A stretch of DNA of 64,000 nucleotides from Solenopsis invicta (GCF_016802725.1 NC_052668.1:23430501-23494500), one strand, 5' to 3'. Counted from the first letter of the stretch, positions 1 through 12,805 are shown. Notes: a model not told the origin generated them from the letters alone. A program made the numbers and translations.

Positions 1-986
1 TCATATTTAAAATAACAATGCGAAAGATATTGTTACAATTCATATTTTATTTTCTAATAAATCGTAATCGCCGAGTTTCCTTGATTAAAGTTGAGCGTGC
101 TCGAAAATGCGGATTCACGATTCATGCAGAAGCTCTGTCCCGGACATTATCATTAACGTTTCTCGCGAGTTTTACGATACGAGATTCTAGATTTTCTCGG
201 TCTGTAATTTAGCGGAATGTTCGTCTACAACGTGCTCAATCCGCTCGCAACGGATCATGCCGAAGTCGGCTGCGGCCGGGCTGCAAAAGGACGGCAATTA
301 GCACGAGAGAAACGGGAGCGATCGCGCCTTACATTTACACGCTCGGAGAAAGAAAAATGGAGATAAACCATTATGCGCGCCATAATAATGCTATTGTATT
401 CGAACGTGTTTCGCGCGCGCGCGCACCCGGGGCACGGTTTTACTTTCGCGTCAATTTCGGTCGCGTAATTAGACAGTCTCTGGGCACCTGTAAGAAGCTA
501 AATACGCTCCTCCCATGGAATCGGTCCCACGATCAATAGCAACGAGCGTTGTACGATGATTTGTTCTCGGTCACGTATCGCGAGATTCCGTTTTGCGGGT
601 AAACAGCGAACGCGAAGAAGTATGCCGGTTGGAGCTACGAAACTGCGATCGCCAACGGCTGAAAGGAACGTTGCGCTGTTCGTAATGTATAACAGATGTT
701 TTTTTTTTTGTACACCGGACCGCACAATTAAGCCAGAAGAATTACATGTTAATTTAAGCGACATGTGTCCGTCGCCTTGGCGAACGCGTACCATATGCTG
801 AACGAAATGACGTGCGGAGAGGTACGTCAAAGGTATTACATTAATCGTTTACTACGCGACGTAAAATGGTGCAACGCCTGCTGCAATACCCCCTCGCGAC
901 AAATAGCTCGTTCTCGGGAAAAAATCATATGAGAGACATGTACACTAAAAAGAAAGAAGAGTTTCGTAATAATAGTCCAACCTACA

Positions 987-1124
987 CCCTGAGGAAAAAA
1001 AAGTTGTTGACTTGACAAAATTATTCGACTTAACTAAATTTTTTCAGTTCAAATATTTATGCGTTTAACTTAAATTTAATCAAGTTGAAAAATTTAGTCA
1101 AATTAACTTTATTTTCTCAGTGCA
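987..1124. mobile_element. MITE family A (CTGAG..A-rich ends), copy 1
   Basis: Terminal inverted repeats begin CTGAGGAAAAA on the left and end TTTTCTCAG on the right, with inner sequence repeated in inverted form (TTGACTTGAC / GTCAAATTAAC). About 138 bp, no coding capacity. It abuts a family B copy at 1122. Confidence 0.6.
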
Positions 1125-1470
1125 CGGAAAAATCATTTTGCTGAGGTATTGAAGCATTTAGCTAGATACAGATCTAAAAATAATTTGATTGAATTATTTT
1201 ATCAAAATAATTTCATAAAAAAAAAAGATTAATTGCAGCAACAAAAATACATGTGTGGTAGTTAAATTTTAGCTATATACAACTGAAATTTAGTTACCCC
1301 ACAGCTTCTTGCTGCTGCACCTAATCTTTTTTTCCGTATATGACAGATGTTCAAACATGATGAGTAATAAGTTTGAAAGTCCAACATAATTATTTTAATT
1401 GCTTAAAAAAATTATTTGCAGATCTGTAGGGAAATCTTTAAATACTTTAGCAACCGTTCTTTTCGTAGAT
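1122..1470. mobile_element. MITE family B copy 1, carrying a nested element
   Basis: Left end TGCACGGAAAAATCATTTTG then AGCATTTAGCTAGATACAG. Right end has CAGATCTGTAGGGAAATC then CAACCGTTCTTTTCG. The same inverted ends occur at 3.84 and 30.4 kb. A 110-bp element at 1220-1336 interrupts it. Confidence 0.6.
1220..1336. mobile_element. Small MITE (TGCAGCA ends) nested in family B copy 1
   Basis: Ends are AAAGATTAATTGCAGCA and its partner TGCTGCACCTAATCTTT. The interior has TAGTTAAATTTTAGC with its inverse. A similar arrangement (TTGCAGCAGAAGCTG, CAGCTAAAATTTAGC) is at about 50.2-50.35 kb. Confidence 0.5.
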
Positions 1471-3129
1471 GGTAATTAATAATTTTGACAAAATAATTTT
1501 AATAGTAATATAATTAAATATTTAGTAATATTTATTAATATTTGGTTGCTATTAATATAATTACTAAATATTCAATTGCGCTAACTAAACATTTAATAAA
1601 ATCTATTTCACCAAAACTTGATTATTATTATCACATTTTTCAGTGTCTATCGCAATTATATTATATATATTTATAAACATATGCATTTTCGAAACAATGT
1701 GCCAAAAATGTGTTTTTCCAGTTACAAAAAATTGCCCGGTAAGTCAAGGACTCTTTCTCATGACTTTATGGACGATTTTATGAATGTTCCAGTAGAAAAA
1801 TATTTACTAACAAAGACATGTAAATCTAACGTTGAGTGCGAAAAGGAACGAGATAAGGGGAGAATCAATTTTCCGTGTCGCACAGTCAACAGTCTCATTG
1901 GATAATTAATGGTCTGTCGAATGAGAGAGATGTTTTGTGCTCGGTAGCCGGCAGTTAAATGTCGAAGAGATATCACCGCCGCTGATGGGTGTCGCTGACC
2001 CGCTGACACACATCGATCTCCTCGAAATGCACACACGCGCTTCTTACGCCGTGTGCGTCTACCCGCGAATACGAACGAGCGGCGCTTTACCGTCGCGAGT
2101 CAATGAACTCTCTCGCCCGGTTCCTTTCCACCTGAACTATTTTCTCGCCTATTCGTGTATCGCGCGAGATATTAAGTACGTTTGTTTGAATATCGACCTG
2201 TGCTCGCGAATTCGGGTAGGCGGGACACAGGCGCGGAGTTCGCGGACGTGTTCCTCGGCGGACAAGTAAACCCCACCGCGCCGGTAAAAAGCACTCGCAG
2301 GAAATTGTTTAGCGGAGCCTATTTAGCGGAGCTCACCCTTTGACTTATCTTCAAGGGTTCAGCGGTGAGATTGGCCCTCGCTCGTTCATAGTTCGAGTAC
2401 TATCATTACGAGTACTCGCGATTTATGGCGCTCGCGACCAGATAAAAATCCGATAGTTATGGGAGTACGGAACGCCCGCAACGTCGTTCAGATATAACGA
2501 TCGAGATAACGAGAAGATTTTAATTATCCGCGATAGGGCTCGCGGCATAAATTGATCCGCAGATACGATCTGCCGCGCGGGCGATTCCCCGCCGCTTTCG
2601 ATCGTGTGAAAGTGAATCTTCGCGTTTCGTAAGCCGAAAAGATATAAATTCAGTGATCTGCATTCAATCGCGTATATAAATATAAATATAATGGCATTCC
2701 TGTAAATGCTCTCTCTTACGAAAAATAGATTTCAAACGCGAATAAATTGCGACAAGGAATGATAATGTGTGTGAAATAGATGCCAGATGATTACGATATT
2801 TAAAAGAAAAGCTATACGCATCTCATCGCACGGTAATTAGTATTGCATTTCCTATTCAAACTCGTATAATGTACGAGGTCACGATAGTTTAAATAATTTC
2901 GATTTTTTTCGAAAACTAGCGTTACTTCGATTTTTCAACTATTAATTATCTTTATTTTTTTAGACAATTTTATTTTTAACTTTAAAAATTACCTGAACAC
3001 AATAAAATTAGTGCAAAAAAATCCGTTCTGTATTTGAATTTAATTCAAATCATTGGAAGTCACTGATGATTGACAATGACTTTATACGTAATAAAAAAAG
3101 ATCATATCATTTAAAGGGTCAAGTATACA

Positions 3130-3282
3130 TATTGAGAAAAAAGTTGTTGACTGAATTTTTCAACTCGATTGAATTTCCTCAGTTCAAGTATTTTACGTAT
3201 TTAAATAAATCAAGTGTATAAATGATCAAAAGAATTTAATCGAGTTGACAAAAGTCAAGTTAAAAATTTTTTTCTGAGTGTA
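3130..3282. mobile_element. MITE family A, copy 2
   Basis: Same ends (TTGAGAAAAAAGTTGTTGAC on the left, a TTTTTTCTGAG end on the right) and a similar interior with TTTCAACTCGATTGAATTTC. About 150 bp. Confidence 0.6.
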
Positions 3283-3458
3283 TGTTTTAACCCATTCATC
3301 TTGAGATAATAAATCCTTGAAATGTTATATATGTAACGTTCTTAACCTGATACATGCAAAATGGGGTAACCAGGTAAATGCAAAATATACATTTGCATAA
3401 ATAAATAAATGTTTTACACGGATCCATTATCCCGATCTGAGATGTTAATTTCACTCAC

Positions 3459-3499
3459 CGACACACGATGCGCAGCAGCGGAGTCGTCAGCTACGTAAT
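3459..3499 (-). other. Exon of a leftward gene (41 nt), coding status unknown
   Basis: On the minus strand, a strong acceptor (tttttctgttgcag) and a strong donor (TCG|GTGAGT) bracket 41 nt. Joined to the exon ending at 4836, the frame stays open: G+AT opens a run D-Y-V-A-D-D-S-A-A-A-H-R-V-S ending at phase 0. There is no ATG in either exon, so they may be 5' UTR or internal coding exons. Confidence 0.5.
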
Positions 3500-3837
3500 C
3501 TGCAACAGAAAAATACGAAATCTAGATTAGCGTTTGGACAGCACAATTAACATTAAAAATACTAATAATTCTTTATGCATCACGGAAGTGTGCTATTAGT
3601 CTTGCAAAAGAAGGTATTAAATAAAAGATTACGTAATTTCCGCGAAGAAATTTTCTCGCAAGCGTAAAAGTACTTTCGTAGAAAGTCATAAAAAGTTTCT
3701 TTTTTTATTACTTGTACAAATTATTCGGATACTTGTATGAATCATTCGAAACGGGCGAGTCAAATACGCAAAAAGACAATTAAACAATAATTGTGAATTG
3801 AGATGAATCCCGTTTGACCAAATGTATCAGGACACTT

Positions 3838-4075
3838 AAATACGGAAAGAAGATTTTGTTGAAGTATTTAAATATTTAGCTGGACACAGATCTCTGAAAA
3901 TAATTTTCTTGGGTCATCAAAATAATTATGATAGATGTTCAAGCATGATAAGCAATGTTGCAAACAATTTTTGACATTTTAGCAATTCAGTTTGATGATC
4001 TAATAAAATTATTTTCAGATCTGTGTTTAATCCAATTAAATTAATTTTTACATACTTTTGTACGTTCTTTCCAGG
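3838..4075. mobile_element. MITE family B, copy 2
   Basis: TACGGAAAGAAGATTTTG at the left, GACACAGATCTCTGAAAATA inside, ATTTTCAGATCTGTGTTTAA, and TACGTTCTTTCC at the right. About 238 bp. Confidence 0.6.
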
Positions 4076-4592
4076 AACAAAAACTCATTATTATTATTAA
4101 TTTCAAACGCAATTTTTTATAGCATTAAAATTGAATTGTAATCTTTAAATACTCAAAGATATTCACAAGTTAAATTATTTTAAGTATTTTAAGTATAAAA
4201 AGTAATATTAAAAATGTGATTTGTTGCAGAATTAGATTAGTGTTTATATTTTAATGTTTTTCCTTTTTTTTTAAAGTTGCATTACGTATTTCTTAAGATG
4301 TTATTTTTTATATACTTATTTTATAAATAATATAAAGACAAGCACTTTTAGATCATTAAAAGTATTTTAAAATATCAGAATGATTCATTCAGATCCTTTA
4401 AAAATTTATAGTATTTTTAAAATAATTAAAAATTTTTCACATCTTTGTTAATAACATTGCACATTTCAATTAATAATCTAACTAAATTATTTTATATCAT
4501 AAATTCTTATAAAAATTCAACAATCTTTGCTCTGTGTCTATTACACGTTCGATTACTGGGACGCAAATATTATTTTAATTCTGAAAATAATG

Positions 4593-4799
4593 CAGTGAGA
4601 AAAAAATTTGTCAACGTGACTACATTTTTCAATTTGAAAATAAATTTCTTCAATTTAAGAATTTATGTATTTAAATTTCTTCACCAATTTCAAGCAATCA
4701 TACATGTATTATAACTTAATAAATACACAAATATTTGAAACAAAGAAATTCAGTCAAGTTGCAAAATTTAGTCAAATTAATAATTTTTTTCTCAGTACG
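4593..4799. mobile_element. MITE family A, copy 3
   Basis: CAGTGAGAAAAAAATTTGTC on the left and TTTTTTTCTCAGTAC on the right, with GTCAAATTAA near the right end as in copy 1. About 207 bp. Confidence 0.6.
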
Positions 4800-4835
4800 A
4801 GTAGTGTATAAATAATGTGCTCATTATTAACTCAC

Positions 4836-4914
4836 CCACAAGGTTGTTCCGCCGATGCACGATGCCCCCCGGGCCTCCGCCTCCTCTCAGATTCGGTAAA
4901 TGCACAACACAACA
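4836..4914 (-). other. Exon of the same leftward gene (about 79 nt)
   Basis: Donor CTTGTGG|GTGAGT at 4835 is strong. The acceptor is probably ttcgcaag at 4915. The frame that joins the 3499 exon reads VVHLPNLRGGGGPGGIVHRR then N-N-L-V. The product is not recognised. Confidence 0.4.
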
Positions 4915-5416
4915 CTTGCGAAAGAGAGATTAATTACGATCGCGCACTTAATGATCTAAGTAACGCGCGACACTGTTGACGGAACACTTGGCGTTAATCG
5001 AAGCAGACTTTATTACATCACATCACAACGGAAGTAGCTACGCGTATGTACAAATAGAATTTGCTCGACAACGATTATAGTATGCGAATACGTACATACA
5101 ACGCCATTCGTATACGCATTGACCGAACGTAGTGGAATACGTTGGCTAAACAGAGTTTAATAGAGATAATTCGCAGGATTACCTTTATGCCCTCCCGCAA
5201 GAACAACAACGCGCGTGTCTCCGAGCGATCTCGTTGTCTCGTTCCGATCGTTTATCTCATTGCAGTTACTCACGAAAAGTCGTGCGTGCAAAAGGAATTG
5301 CACCAACATCGATGACGTCACGCGATGGGATACGCGTAGGGACCGTGTGAACATTGCAGCGAGAGAAGCTCGCCCGCCAACTTCACGCCATGCACAAGAG
5401 AAAGAGAGGGGCGAGG

Positions 5417-5442
5417 GAGAGAGAGAGAGAGAGAGAGAGAGT
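5417..5442. repeat. GA microsatellite
   Basis: GA dinucleotide run of about 13 units in a GC-rich promoter-like block. Confidence 0.85.
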
Positions 5443-5964
5443 AAATCGCCGTTTCGTCCGATTGTTTCACTGTACATACATATTGTCATACACAAGAACT
5501 CGGATGTACGAGACGAATCAGCTCGATGATGATACGCGAAGGGACAGGCGTATGAATGCCGCGAGATATCGCGAAGCGGACACGACGCCCTTCACTCGCG
5601 TCGCTCCATTCGCCCGCCCGGCGAAGTGTAAACAAACAACGTCTCGGGACTATCGTCGCACCACACTCGTTTCACTCCACACAGTCCACACTGCGCATAA
5701 ACATTCGAGCTGTGGCTCGAACCGTACGTGCCGAGATACACACGGCGAGGCCGGGGATCGCGCGGTCCGCGCCGGCCGGCCGCTGTACCCGAAATGCGTA
5801 GCTGTTGCGCCACCGCCATGTCGCCGGCCGGTTGGCGGTGTGCTTGCGCGCGACAAATTTCCGCGAATTCAGCTATCTCTCGCGAAATACGCGTGCCGCG
5901 GCGACTCCTCGGAGCACGATCGTCACACTTGTGTCGAGATCGAGCTTCCCGCGGCTGTACTTAC

Positions 5965-6080
5965 AGCGATAAAACGCGTCGCGACGACCGTCGACACGGG
6001 ACCGTTCCGCCGCGCGTCCGATCGCCGCTCCACTACTGTCCACTACTAGCGGACTGCCGAATTTGCTCCGAATGATACCG
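5965..6080 (-). other. Candidate first (UTR) exon of the leftward gene
   Basis: A GC-rich stretch on the minus strand ends at a GTAAGT donor (intron starts 5964) and contains no ATG. It sits in a CpG-rich block of about 5.2-6.1 kb, so it may be a transcription start region feeding the 4914 and 3499 exons. The right boundary is a guess. Confidence 0.35.
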
Positions 6081-7719
6081 GAGCGTTACGAATCAGCGAT
6101 CGGTAACGTATGCACTTTTCGGGAAGAATTTTTTCCAGGAAAAAAAACGTAAACATCTCCAACGAGTGATAGGCACGTCGCAGTTTTCCTACTTACGTTA
6201 ACTTCGCTATATGCTTCCAACTTTTATTGTATGATTATATTATTTGGTTCAATTAAAATGTTGTACAGAGATGAAGAAAAGCAATTGAGCTTTGTGGATA
6301 ATGGAGGAACCGTAAATATTAGAAATAGAAATTAGAATTTTAGAGCTTTAGAAACTTGCGAATTTCTACTTTCAAAGTGAATAATCCTTTTCAAAATAAA
6401 TTTTAATTTAACTTAAGTTAATTTAATTCTAACGTAACTTTTAACTAGTTGGTTTTTTGTCCAAGTAAATTTTAGCGTAAATTAATTTTGTAAGTCATTA
6501 ACATTGACTTAAATTAGTTTAAAAATATATACTAACCTATCCATAATAGATATTAATAAGATAAAATTAACACATCGATTTTTTATTCAAGCACATGACT
6601 TATTATTTATCTATAGTCTTTATTGAGGAAACTGATTCTAAAATTTTAATTCCTATTCCTAGTAACTTTTCCATGAGAATTATTTTATTTTTTACAACTT
6701 TCTCATCACGTTAAATCAAACAATGTGATCGTAACAATAAATTAAAAGTGAACAGCAGAATTAACGTAAATCGAGCAATGAAAAGCCTATCGCCCGTTGA
6801 AGATGTGATTATTTTTTTTTCTGAATAAAATTTCTTTCTAGAAGTGCACACGTTACCGATCGATCCGCGACGTTTTTCCTGGAAAACATTTCTTCTTGAA
6901 AAAACGTTACCGATCGTTCGCGACGTTTCGGAATCATTCGGAGCGAATTCGGCTATTAACGGAGTGTCATGGACGTTCGGCGGGTGGGTTCGAGTCGTCG
7001 CGACGCATTTCATCGCACAAGTACAGTCGCAGCGAGATCAACTTGGACACAGGTGTGACGATCGTGCGACGACGAGCCGCCGTGATAAGCATCTCGCGAG
7101 GTAACAGCCAAATTCACGGAAATCCGTCAACACCCCAGTGACGCAGTGGTACGACGACCAACACAACCTACGCATTCGGGACACCGCGGCGCGATCGGCG
7201 CAGTCTTGTTCTACGTAACTCGGTATGTACAGCCGTCCAGTTTTTATGACACAGCGTAGAGCGAAGGGAGTGTCCGTGGAAGACGACGACTGCCTTGACA
7301 ATGAGACGTGCGTGTTTCGATTCTTCGTCGTACGCCGTCGTGACCGCGCGAGGGTCGTCCGCTTCGCGGTGTTTACTATTTCGTTCGCGTGCCGTCGTCG
7401 TTAACAAACGATTCTTCTCGCACGTACATTCGAGTTTTCGTGTGCGACGTATACAGTGCCGTGAACATTCATATACGAAGCAGCGATCGCTTCGAGATAC
7501 GCGCATCAATTCTCTCTTCGTCGCGAATCCCAGCGAATCCCGTCCGTCCCGACGTTCCCGCTATTCGTACTCCTTCGTGCACCTGTGACCTGGTGCGCCA
7601 CGCGGTGACGTCACACCGCGTGCGCCTACGCCGCGATGTCACGCGTAAACAAACGACTCGCGGAGGCGAAAACGCCGGAGTACTTTCGACGAATAACGAG
7701 AGACGAACCTTCCGCTAAC

Positions 7720-7905
7720 TTTCACAGGTTAACGGACCGTCATTCTACGTTCTGTCTCGGTGCTGTCTCGCTCGGCGTCGCGTAGCAGTCTCTCGAAACG
7801 CGAGTGTCATTGCTCCGTGAACAATTAATTAGCGATCATCAGCGATTAATTAGCTCTCACGATCAGCAACTCGCCGGCAGGCGACGACGGCTGCTTACTG
7901 TCGAA
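7720..7905 (+). promoter_or_regulatory. Promoter-like block with candidate plus-strand first exon
   Basis: A GC-rich region from 6.84 to 7.9 kb ends in a possible donor (TCGAA|GTACGT at 7906) on the plus strand. It lies about 0.8-1.8 kb from the minus-strand first-exon candidate at about 6.0 kb, so the two could form a divergent promoter pair. The plus side might be the 5' UTR start of the harmonin-like gene at 16.1 kb (inference only). Confidence 0.25.
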
Positions 7906-9524
7906 GTACGTATTTTTGCGCGATTTTTCTACATGAAATCGGGAGGCAGGGAAAATTACAAGTTATCGTTTCGCTACGATGGATATTTCACACGAATATC
8001 TTGGTAATGATTATAACGATCGTCCGTTACCTTTCATTAATAATTATTATATTGCTTCGACGTGAAAATGCAAACAGACTACTTTTACCCTTGTGTAATT
8101 TTTATTTATAATTATTTATATAAGCCTGTATATAATTATTATATACTTTACTGTGTTATTATTCTTGAATATAAAATTACAAACAGAATTCTCTAATAAT
8201 GTTTCTTAAATGTAAAATTATAAACAAGATTTTTTTATATAATTATTTCTATAATTATTATATTTCTTGGAATGAAATTATAAATAGAATTTTTTTGTAA
8301 TATTTCTATGATTATTATATTCCCTGGAAATCGTAAGCGAAATTCTTTTATATTTGCACAACTCTCGTATCGCACTTTGAACTTCTCACTGATTACAATA
8401 TAATTTGTATCTGTCGCTCTCAAATTGCAAGTGTAGATTAATCATAACTCGAGAATTCATAGTCTCGACATTAAGACTTTCGATTTTAATTAAAGGTTTC
8501 TACGATGATTGCGATAAAAAAAAAGAGGAGGTAGAAAAAAAAGATGTTTTGTATGTTAATAAAACAACAACAAATAATCCGTGACCCACTTTGCAGAGAA
8601 CAAGATCATGCTCCCAGAATTGTACAAGACTGATACAAATTGCTGATGCAAACTGCAGGGAAGATGAGTCATTTACCGCGAATGTTTATCTCACGGCCGG
8701 TTACAAGTTAATTAGTCAGCGCAATAACAAGTTAATAAATATCGTGCAGCCGTTACACGATGATCGCATCGTTTTGTTAAGGGAACCCACTTTTGCTTAC
8801 ATTCAACTGTATTTTCTCGATATATAATACAAAAGGATTGGCTCGCCGCATCTTCCCGGACATGGGAGTGAGAAACGCGAAAAGAAAGAAACGAAGAAGC
8901 TCTACGGAGACACAAGCGTGCCGCGTTACCACTAGATCTTGCCTTAATTGCTAAAAAATGCAGGTTTAATAGAAATTATGATGCATTTTAGATAAGCGGA
9001 CTTACGTGACGAACGAATGGAACACTGAGGAATTAAATATCCGTTGTGTAACCCATATGCTTCTTCGCGGAACGGTCTTGGCGCGATCTTAATAAGGTGT
9101 AACATTATGCAATTACTCTATAAGTAGCTCGGCAAAAATCATCTGCGATTCCATCTGATGGCTAGCGATTCCGCCGTAATAAATCTCCCGTCCACGTAAG
9201 AGCCGCCGCGTTTTCCAATCTTCTCTGGTTGATGGAATAGCGGCGAATGAACGCGCGCGGTCCATTTCATTCTCATTAAGTTATATTTCATTTTTGGTAA
9301 ATTGGAGTCGTTTGCAAAGTCCGCTTTAGACGATCTCTAAAAGTGGAGTTTTGCATCAGAATTTCAGAATTTAGAACAGAGTCTCTTTTGTAATTTTATG
9401 GATAAGAAATATTTCGAAAATCAAAATACATGCATGGAGATAAAATATATTTTAAAATGTATTAGAATACATATTTATATAAAATTTCAAACGGAATTCT
9501 CTTATGTTGATTATATTATAATTA

Positions 9525-9991
9525 TCAAGATTGGATAAGTTAATAGCTGATAAAACTAATTTAATTACATTAAAAGTTGCATTAATATAAAACTAACTCA
9601 ATTAAAAGTTACGTTAAGATTAAATTAAAAATTAATTTTGAAAAACTTTGTTTATATTAAATTAGAAATTTATAAATTTTTAAAGTTAGATTAGTCAAAA
9701 TAATTACAACACGGATCATCAAATTTAATATTTTATTTGTAAATTAAGTTTACATGAAGTAATAAAAAAATATTGTTTTTATGTATTTTTTCCTTTTATA
9801 ATTTCTTTTCTTTGCATAGATAAATTTTTATCTTAGGATAAAAATTAATAAATTAAAGTTTATGTGTTTCAAAAACGACTAGTGAAAGTTAAGAATTAAA
9901 TCACTTAAAATTAACTAAGTTAAGTTAAAAGTTATCAACTTTTTAATTTTATTATTTGACTTTTAACTTTTTAACTTACTATCCAACCCTG
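9525..9991. mobile_element. AT-rich element with TIR, about 465 bp
   Basis: Left end TATCAAGATTGGATAAGTTA; right end reads TATCAGGGTTGGATAGTAAG on the other strand. The interior is rich in AAGTTAAAAGTT words, which also occur at 6.39-6.56 kb, perhaps a fragment of the same family. Confidence 0.5.
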
Positions 9992-10633
9992 ATAATTTAA
10001 TTATATATGTCTCGTGTATAAAATTTTAAATTTAATTTTTTTTAATATTTTTGGGACAATTTTCTAATAATCCTTAAATATAAAATTATAAATAGAATTC
10101 TTGAAATCCGAAATTATAGATCGTTTAAAGTGGATGGAAAAAAATTATATTACGGGACACTTCCTCTAAGATACTTCGTCTAACTGAATATTCATAGAGC
10201 CTCAATAGATTTCCGTGTTTTTCTCATAGTATAATTGGCGTGAAAAGGATTTTACGTGCGGCTAATAGATCGATGCCACGCCTGAGAGACACGCACATAT
10301 ATATCGTCGTAGAAATATTATCCAAATATGAAAATTTGAAGAAACGCGATAGCTGGCGCAAGGCGGGGTTGAAGGCGTGCGCTCGCGAAATTATTGCGTG
10401 TCTCGCGAGTATTCCGTTAGCTGCAACGAAGAAATTATTTACCATCCTATCGGCATTGTGCCGCATTAAAGTCCGGCCGGCCGGATACCGGGGAGACTCG
10501 AGCCGAGAGTAGAGAGACGGCTTGAAACTTTACTGCCAGGAGATGATCACCGTTACCGTTCACCGCAAACACGGCAATGAGCTTCGTGGCCCTTCTTTTC
10601 TCTACAACGCTCGGGACTTCTCTCTCCCTCTCC

Positions 10634-10635
<2 letters not shown>

Positions 10636-10664
<29 letters not shown>
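10636..10664. repeat. CT microsatellite
   Basis: CT dinucleotide run of about 14 units within a pyrimidine-rich stretch from 10617. Confidence 0.85.
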
Positions 10665-11832
10665 GGCCGACAAACGCAGAAAAGAAACTTGTAACGAGGA
10701 TTGTAAATCGTTAACGCATCGAAAAGAATCCCGGAAACGAGGCGTTTCGTTCGCCTTTTTCTCTAGCCGTGCGACTTTCCCTACGATCGATATTCCGCAC
10801 GATTTATCATCGGCAACGGACGTCGCCGGATCGGCCGCGATCAAGTGTCACTTTTCTTGCTTTCTAAATCAATCGCAAGAAACTGTCTTCATTAAAGCGC
10901 GCAGCGCGGGATACGCTCGTCATTTTTAATAGAATCCCTGACACGTCATTAGAGAGAGGGACAATCGTACACGACACGTGGTGGAACACGTACGCACGTG
11001 ATTATAGAATTCGCGGACGTTCACTCCGCGATTTTATCTGTTTCGCCTGAACGAACGATTAATCATGGATCAAGGATTGTCATCTTTCTCTTGTCTCAAA
11101 TGGTGCCTATCATTTTTTTTTCCTGCGGTACGTTGCGTGACATCACACGAATCCGTGACCCACGGGGGTCGATGATCGGAAACCGCGAAACCCCGATGGA
11201 TCAACGACCAGAGCGCGCGAGTAAATCGATCGATCGAAGGTGCGGATTCTTCGGATCGAATGGAACGTGGCCGGTCGCGCGTGAAGGGAAGAAACGCGTC
11301 TGATTTCTTCCGTCTCTTTCTTACTCTGGGCGGCTTCACGCCGTTCTAGGCACCGGCCGTGCATAGTTAAGCCGGCAATTCGGCCGTGACGAAAATGAAT
11401 TTTACTTGGGAAATGGCGATTGCCGCGCGTCCGATACCGCTCCTGGCAACGAGTGATACTCGGACACGTGAAATTTGCGTGATCGCGAGGCGCACGATGC
11501 TCGTGCAATAATCTTTTATCGGCGCGGATGTGTGGGAGCTAGCGAACGAGTGACGTGTAGGTACGAATTTCGTGAATCGATACCGTGAAACTGGAACGAT
11601 TCTGTGACGCATACGTTAAAGAGAAAAAGTCCTATATTTGAACGTATAATTTGTTACTCTTGTATATACGCGCGCAACATGTGTTCTGCTTCCAACAACA
11701 GCTATAGTTGCTCCAGTTGCGGAGCATCGAAGCGTGGATTCCATAATGATTCGGGACAACTGGAACAAAGCCGAGTCGCAGAATCGATAACAGTATTATT
11801 TGCAAGTTTGGGACTGGAATAGAAATCGAAAC

Positions 11833-11848
11833 GTGTGTGTGTGTGTAT
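11833..11848. repeat. GT microsatellite (short)
   Basis: GT dinucleotide run of 7-8 units. Confidence 0.7.
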
Positions 11849-12582
11849 GTCGAAGACATTCAGTGATTTTACATTTAACGGAATAAGAGAAATTAATATC
11901 ATATTGTACTTCAAAATAAAAAATAATTGTTTATGTTTCTAAGCATACACAACATATAAAACTTTTATTTTTATAGCTACGTGCTGATTCTCTTAGCGTG
12001 TTTTGTAAATACTACAAATTTAATAATATTCTCTAAATATTGAGCATTTATCGATTATCCGTTGCATTATGCAAGTTTGACACGGTTCGAGTCTGGTCTT
12101 TTCATTTGCAAAACTGGTTCGAAACGAATACTTTTTAAGAAGAACGAGTTTAAAACCACCGTGACATTCCTGAACAACTTATTACCAATTTCGTGACATA
12201 AAAATCGATACGTCCCGCCGTGCGGTGTGCCGTACGGACAGGAATAATTCGTTTGCCGAGAGATTAGCCGTATAAGCTGATACGCGGTTGCTGAGACCTC
12301 GAGGCGAATCGCTGGCGGTACTTTAAACACGTCTGGCAACAATTTGTCAACTTCTGGTTCGACTGCTTGCTACCAGTTCTAAAGTTAGATGCCGAGGGAC
12401 TCAGCAGCACGTGTATTTCGCTCGGGCATTCCTGGAGTAAACCCAGTAAAACGTCGCTATAGAAGTACAAAGAAGTAATCCCGTATCTTCTTCGTTCTTG
12501 AAAACTATTAATTTTTCAAGTGTTTTATAAAAAGAATTTTAATAAAAATCTATTTACTTCTTTAAGTCTTGTCCCATTTCCT

Positions 12583-12773
12583 ATACTGAAAAAAAAAATG
12601 TTTTATGTTTAAATAAGTATATTTATTTTAACATTATTTCTTTAATTTGAAAAAATATTTTCTAAGCTCAAAATAAAGTATTTTATTAATATTTAGCTAG
12701 TATGTATTTAAACCAAAGAAGTAATGTTAAAATACATATATTTACTTGAACATAAAACATTTTTTTAGTGTAT
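12583..12773. mobile_element. MITE with about 65-bp terminal inverted repeats
   Basis: Left arm ATACTGAAAAAAAAAATG, ATGTTTAAATAAGTATATTT, TTTAACATTATTTCTTTAAT. The right arm repeats these in inverse (ATTAAACCAAAGAAGTAATG type order) ending ACATTTTTTTAGTGTAT. TA bases border both ends. Confidence 0.65.
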
Positions 12774-12805
12774 TCTTAAATATGTGTTAATAAAATAAGT
12801 CCTTT

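Larger units (their letters stand above)
1..3458. other. Non-coding: intron or 3' side of the leftward gene, with repeats
   Basis: No convincing exon. A GC-rich block at about 1.9-2.65 kb has open frames on both strands, which is what CpG-rich DNA gives by chance. It could be regulatory. AT-rich DNA around 0.99-1.47 and 3.13-3.28 kb holds nested MITEs, described separately. Confidence 0.5.

Noticed and set aside
5354..6075. Long open frames of over 100-230 codons on both strands around 5.2-6.1 kb
   Set aside because: Frames overlap on both strands, are Arg-rich and match no family. CpG-rich DNA has few stop codons, so these are expected by chance.
7168..7718. Open frames on both strands in the 7.1-7.7 kb GC-rich block
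   Set aside because: Same reason: overlapping frames with Arg/Ser-rich composition and no domain.
10522..10929. 135-codon plus-strand frame
   Set aside because: It runs through a CT microsatellite (Ser-Leu repeats) and has no recognisable domain or splice signals.
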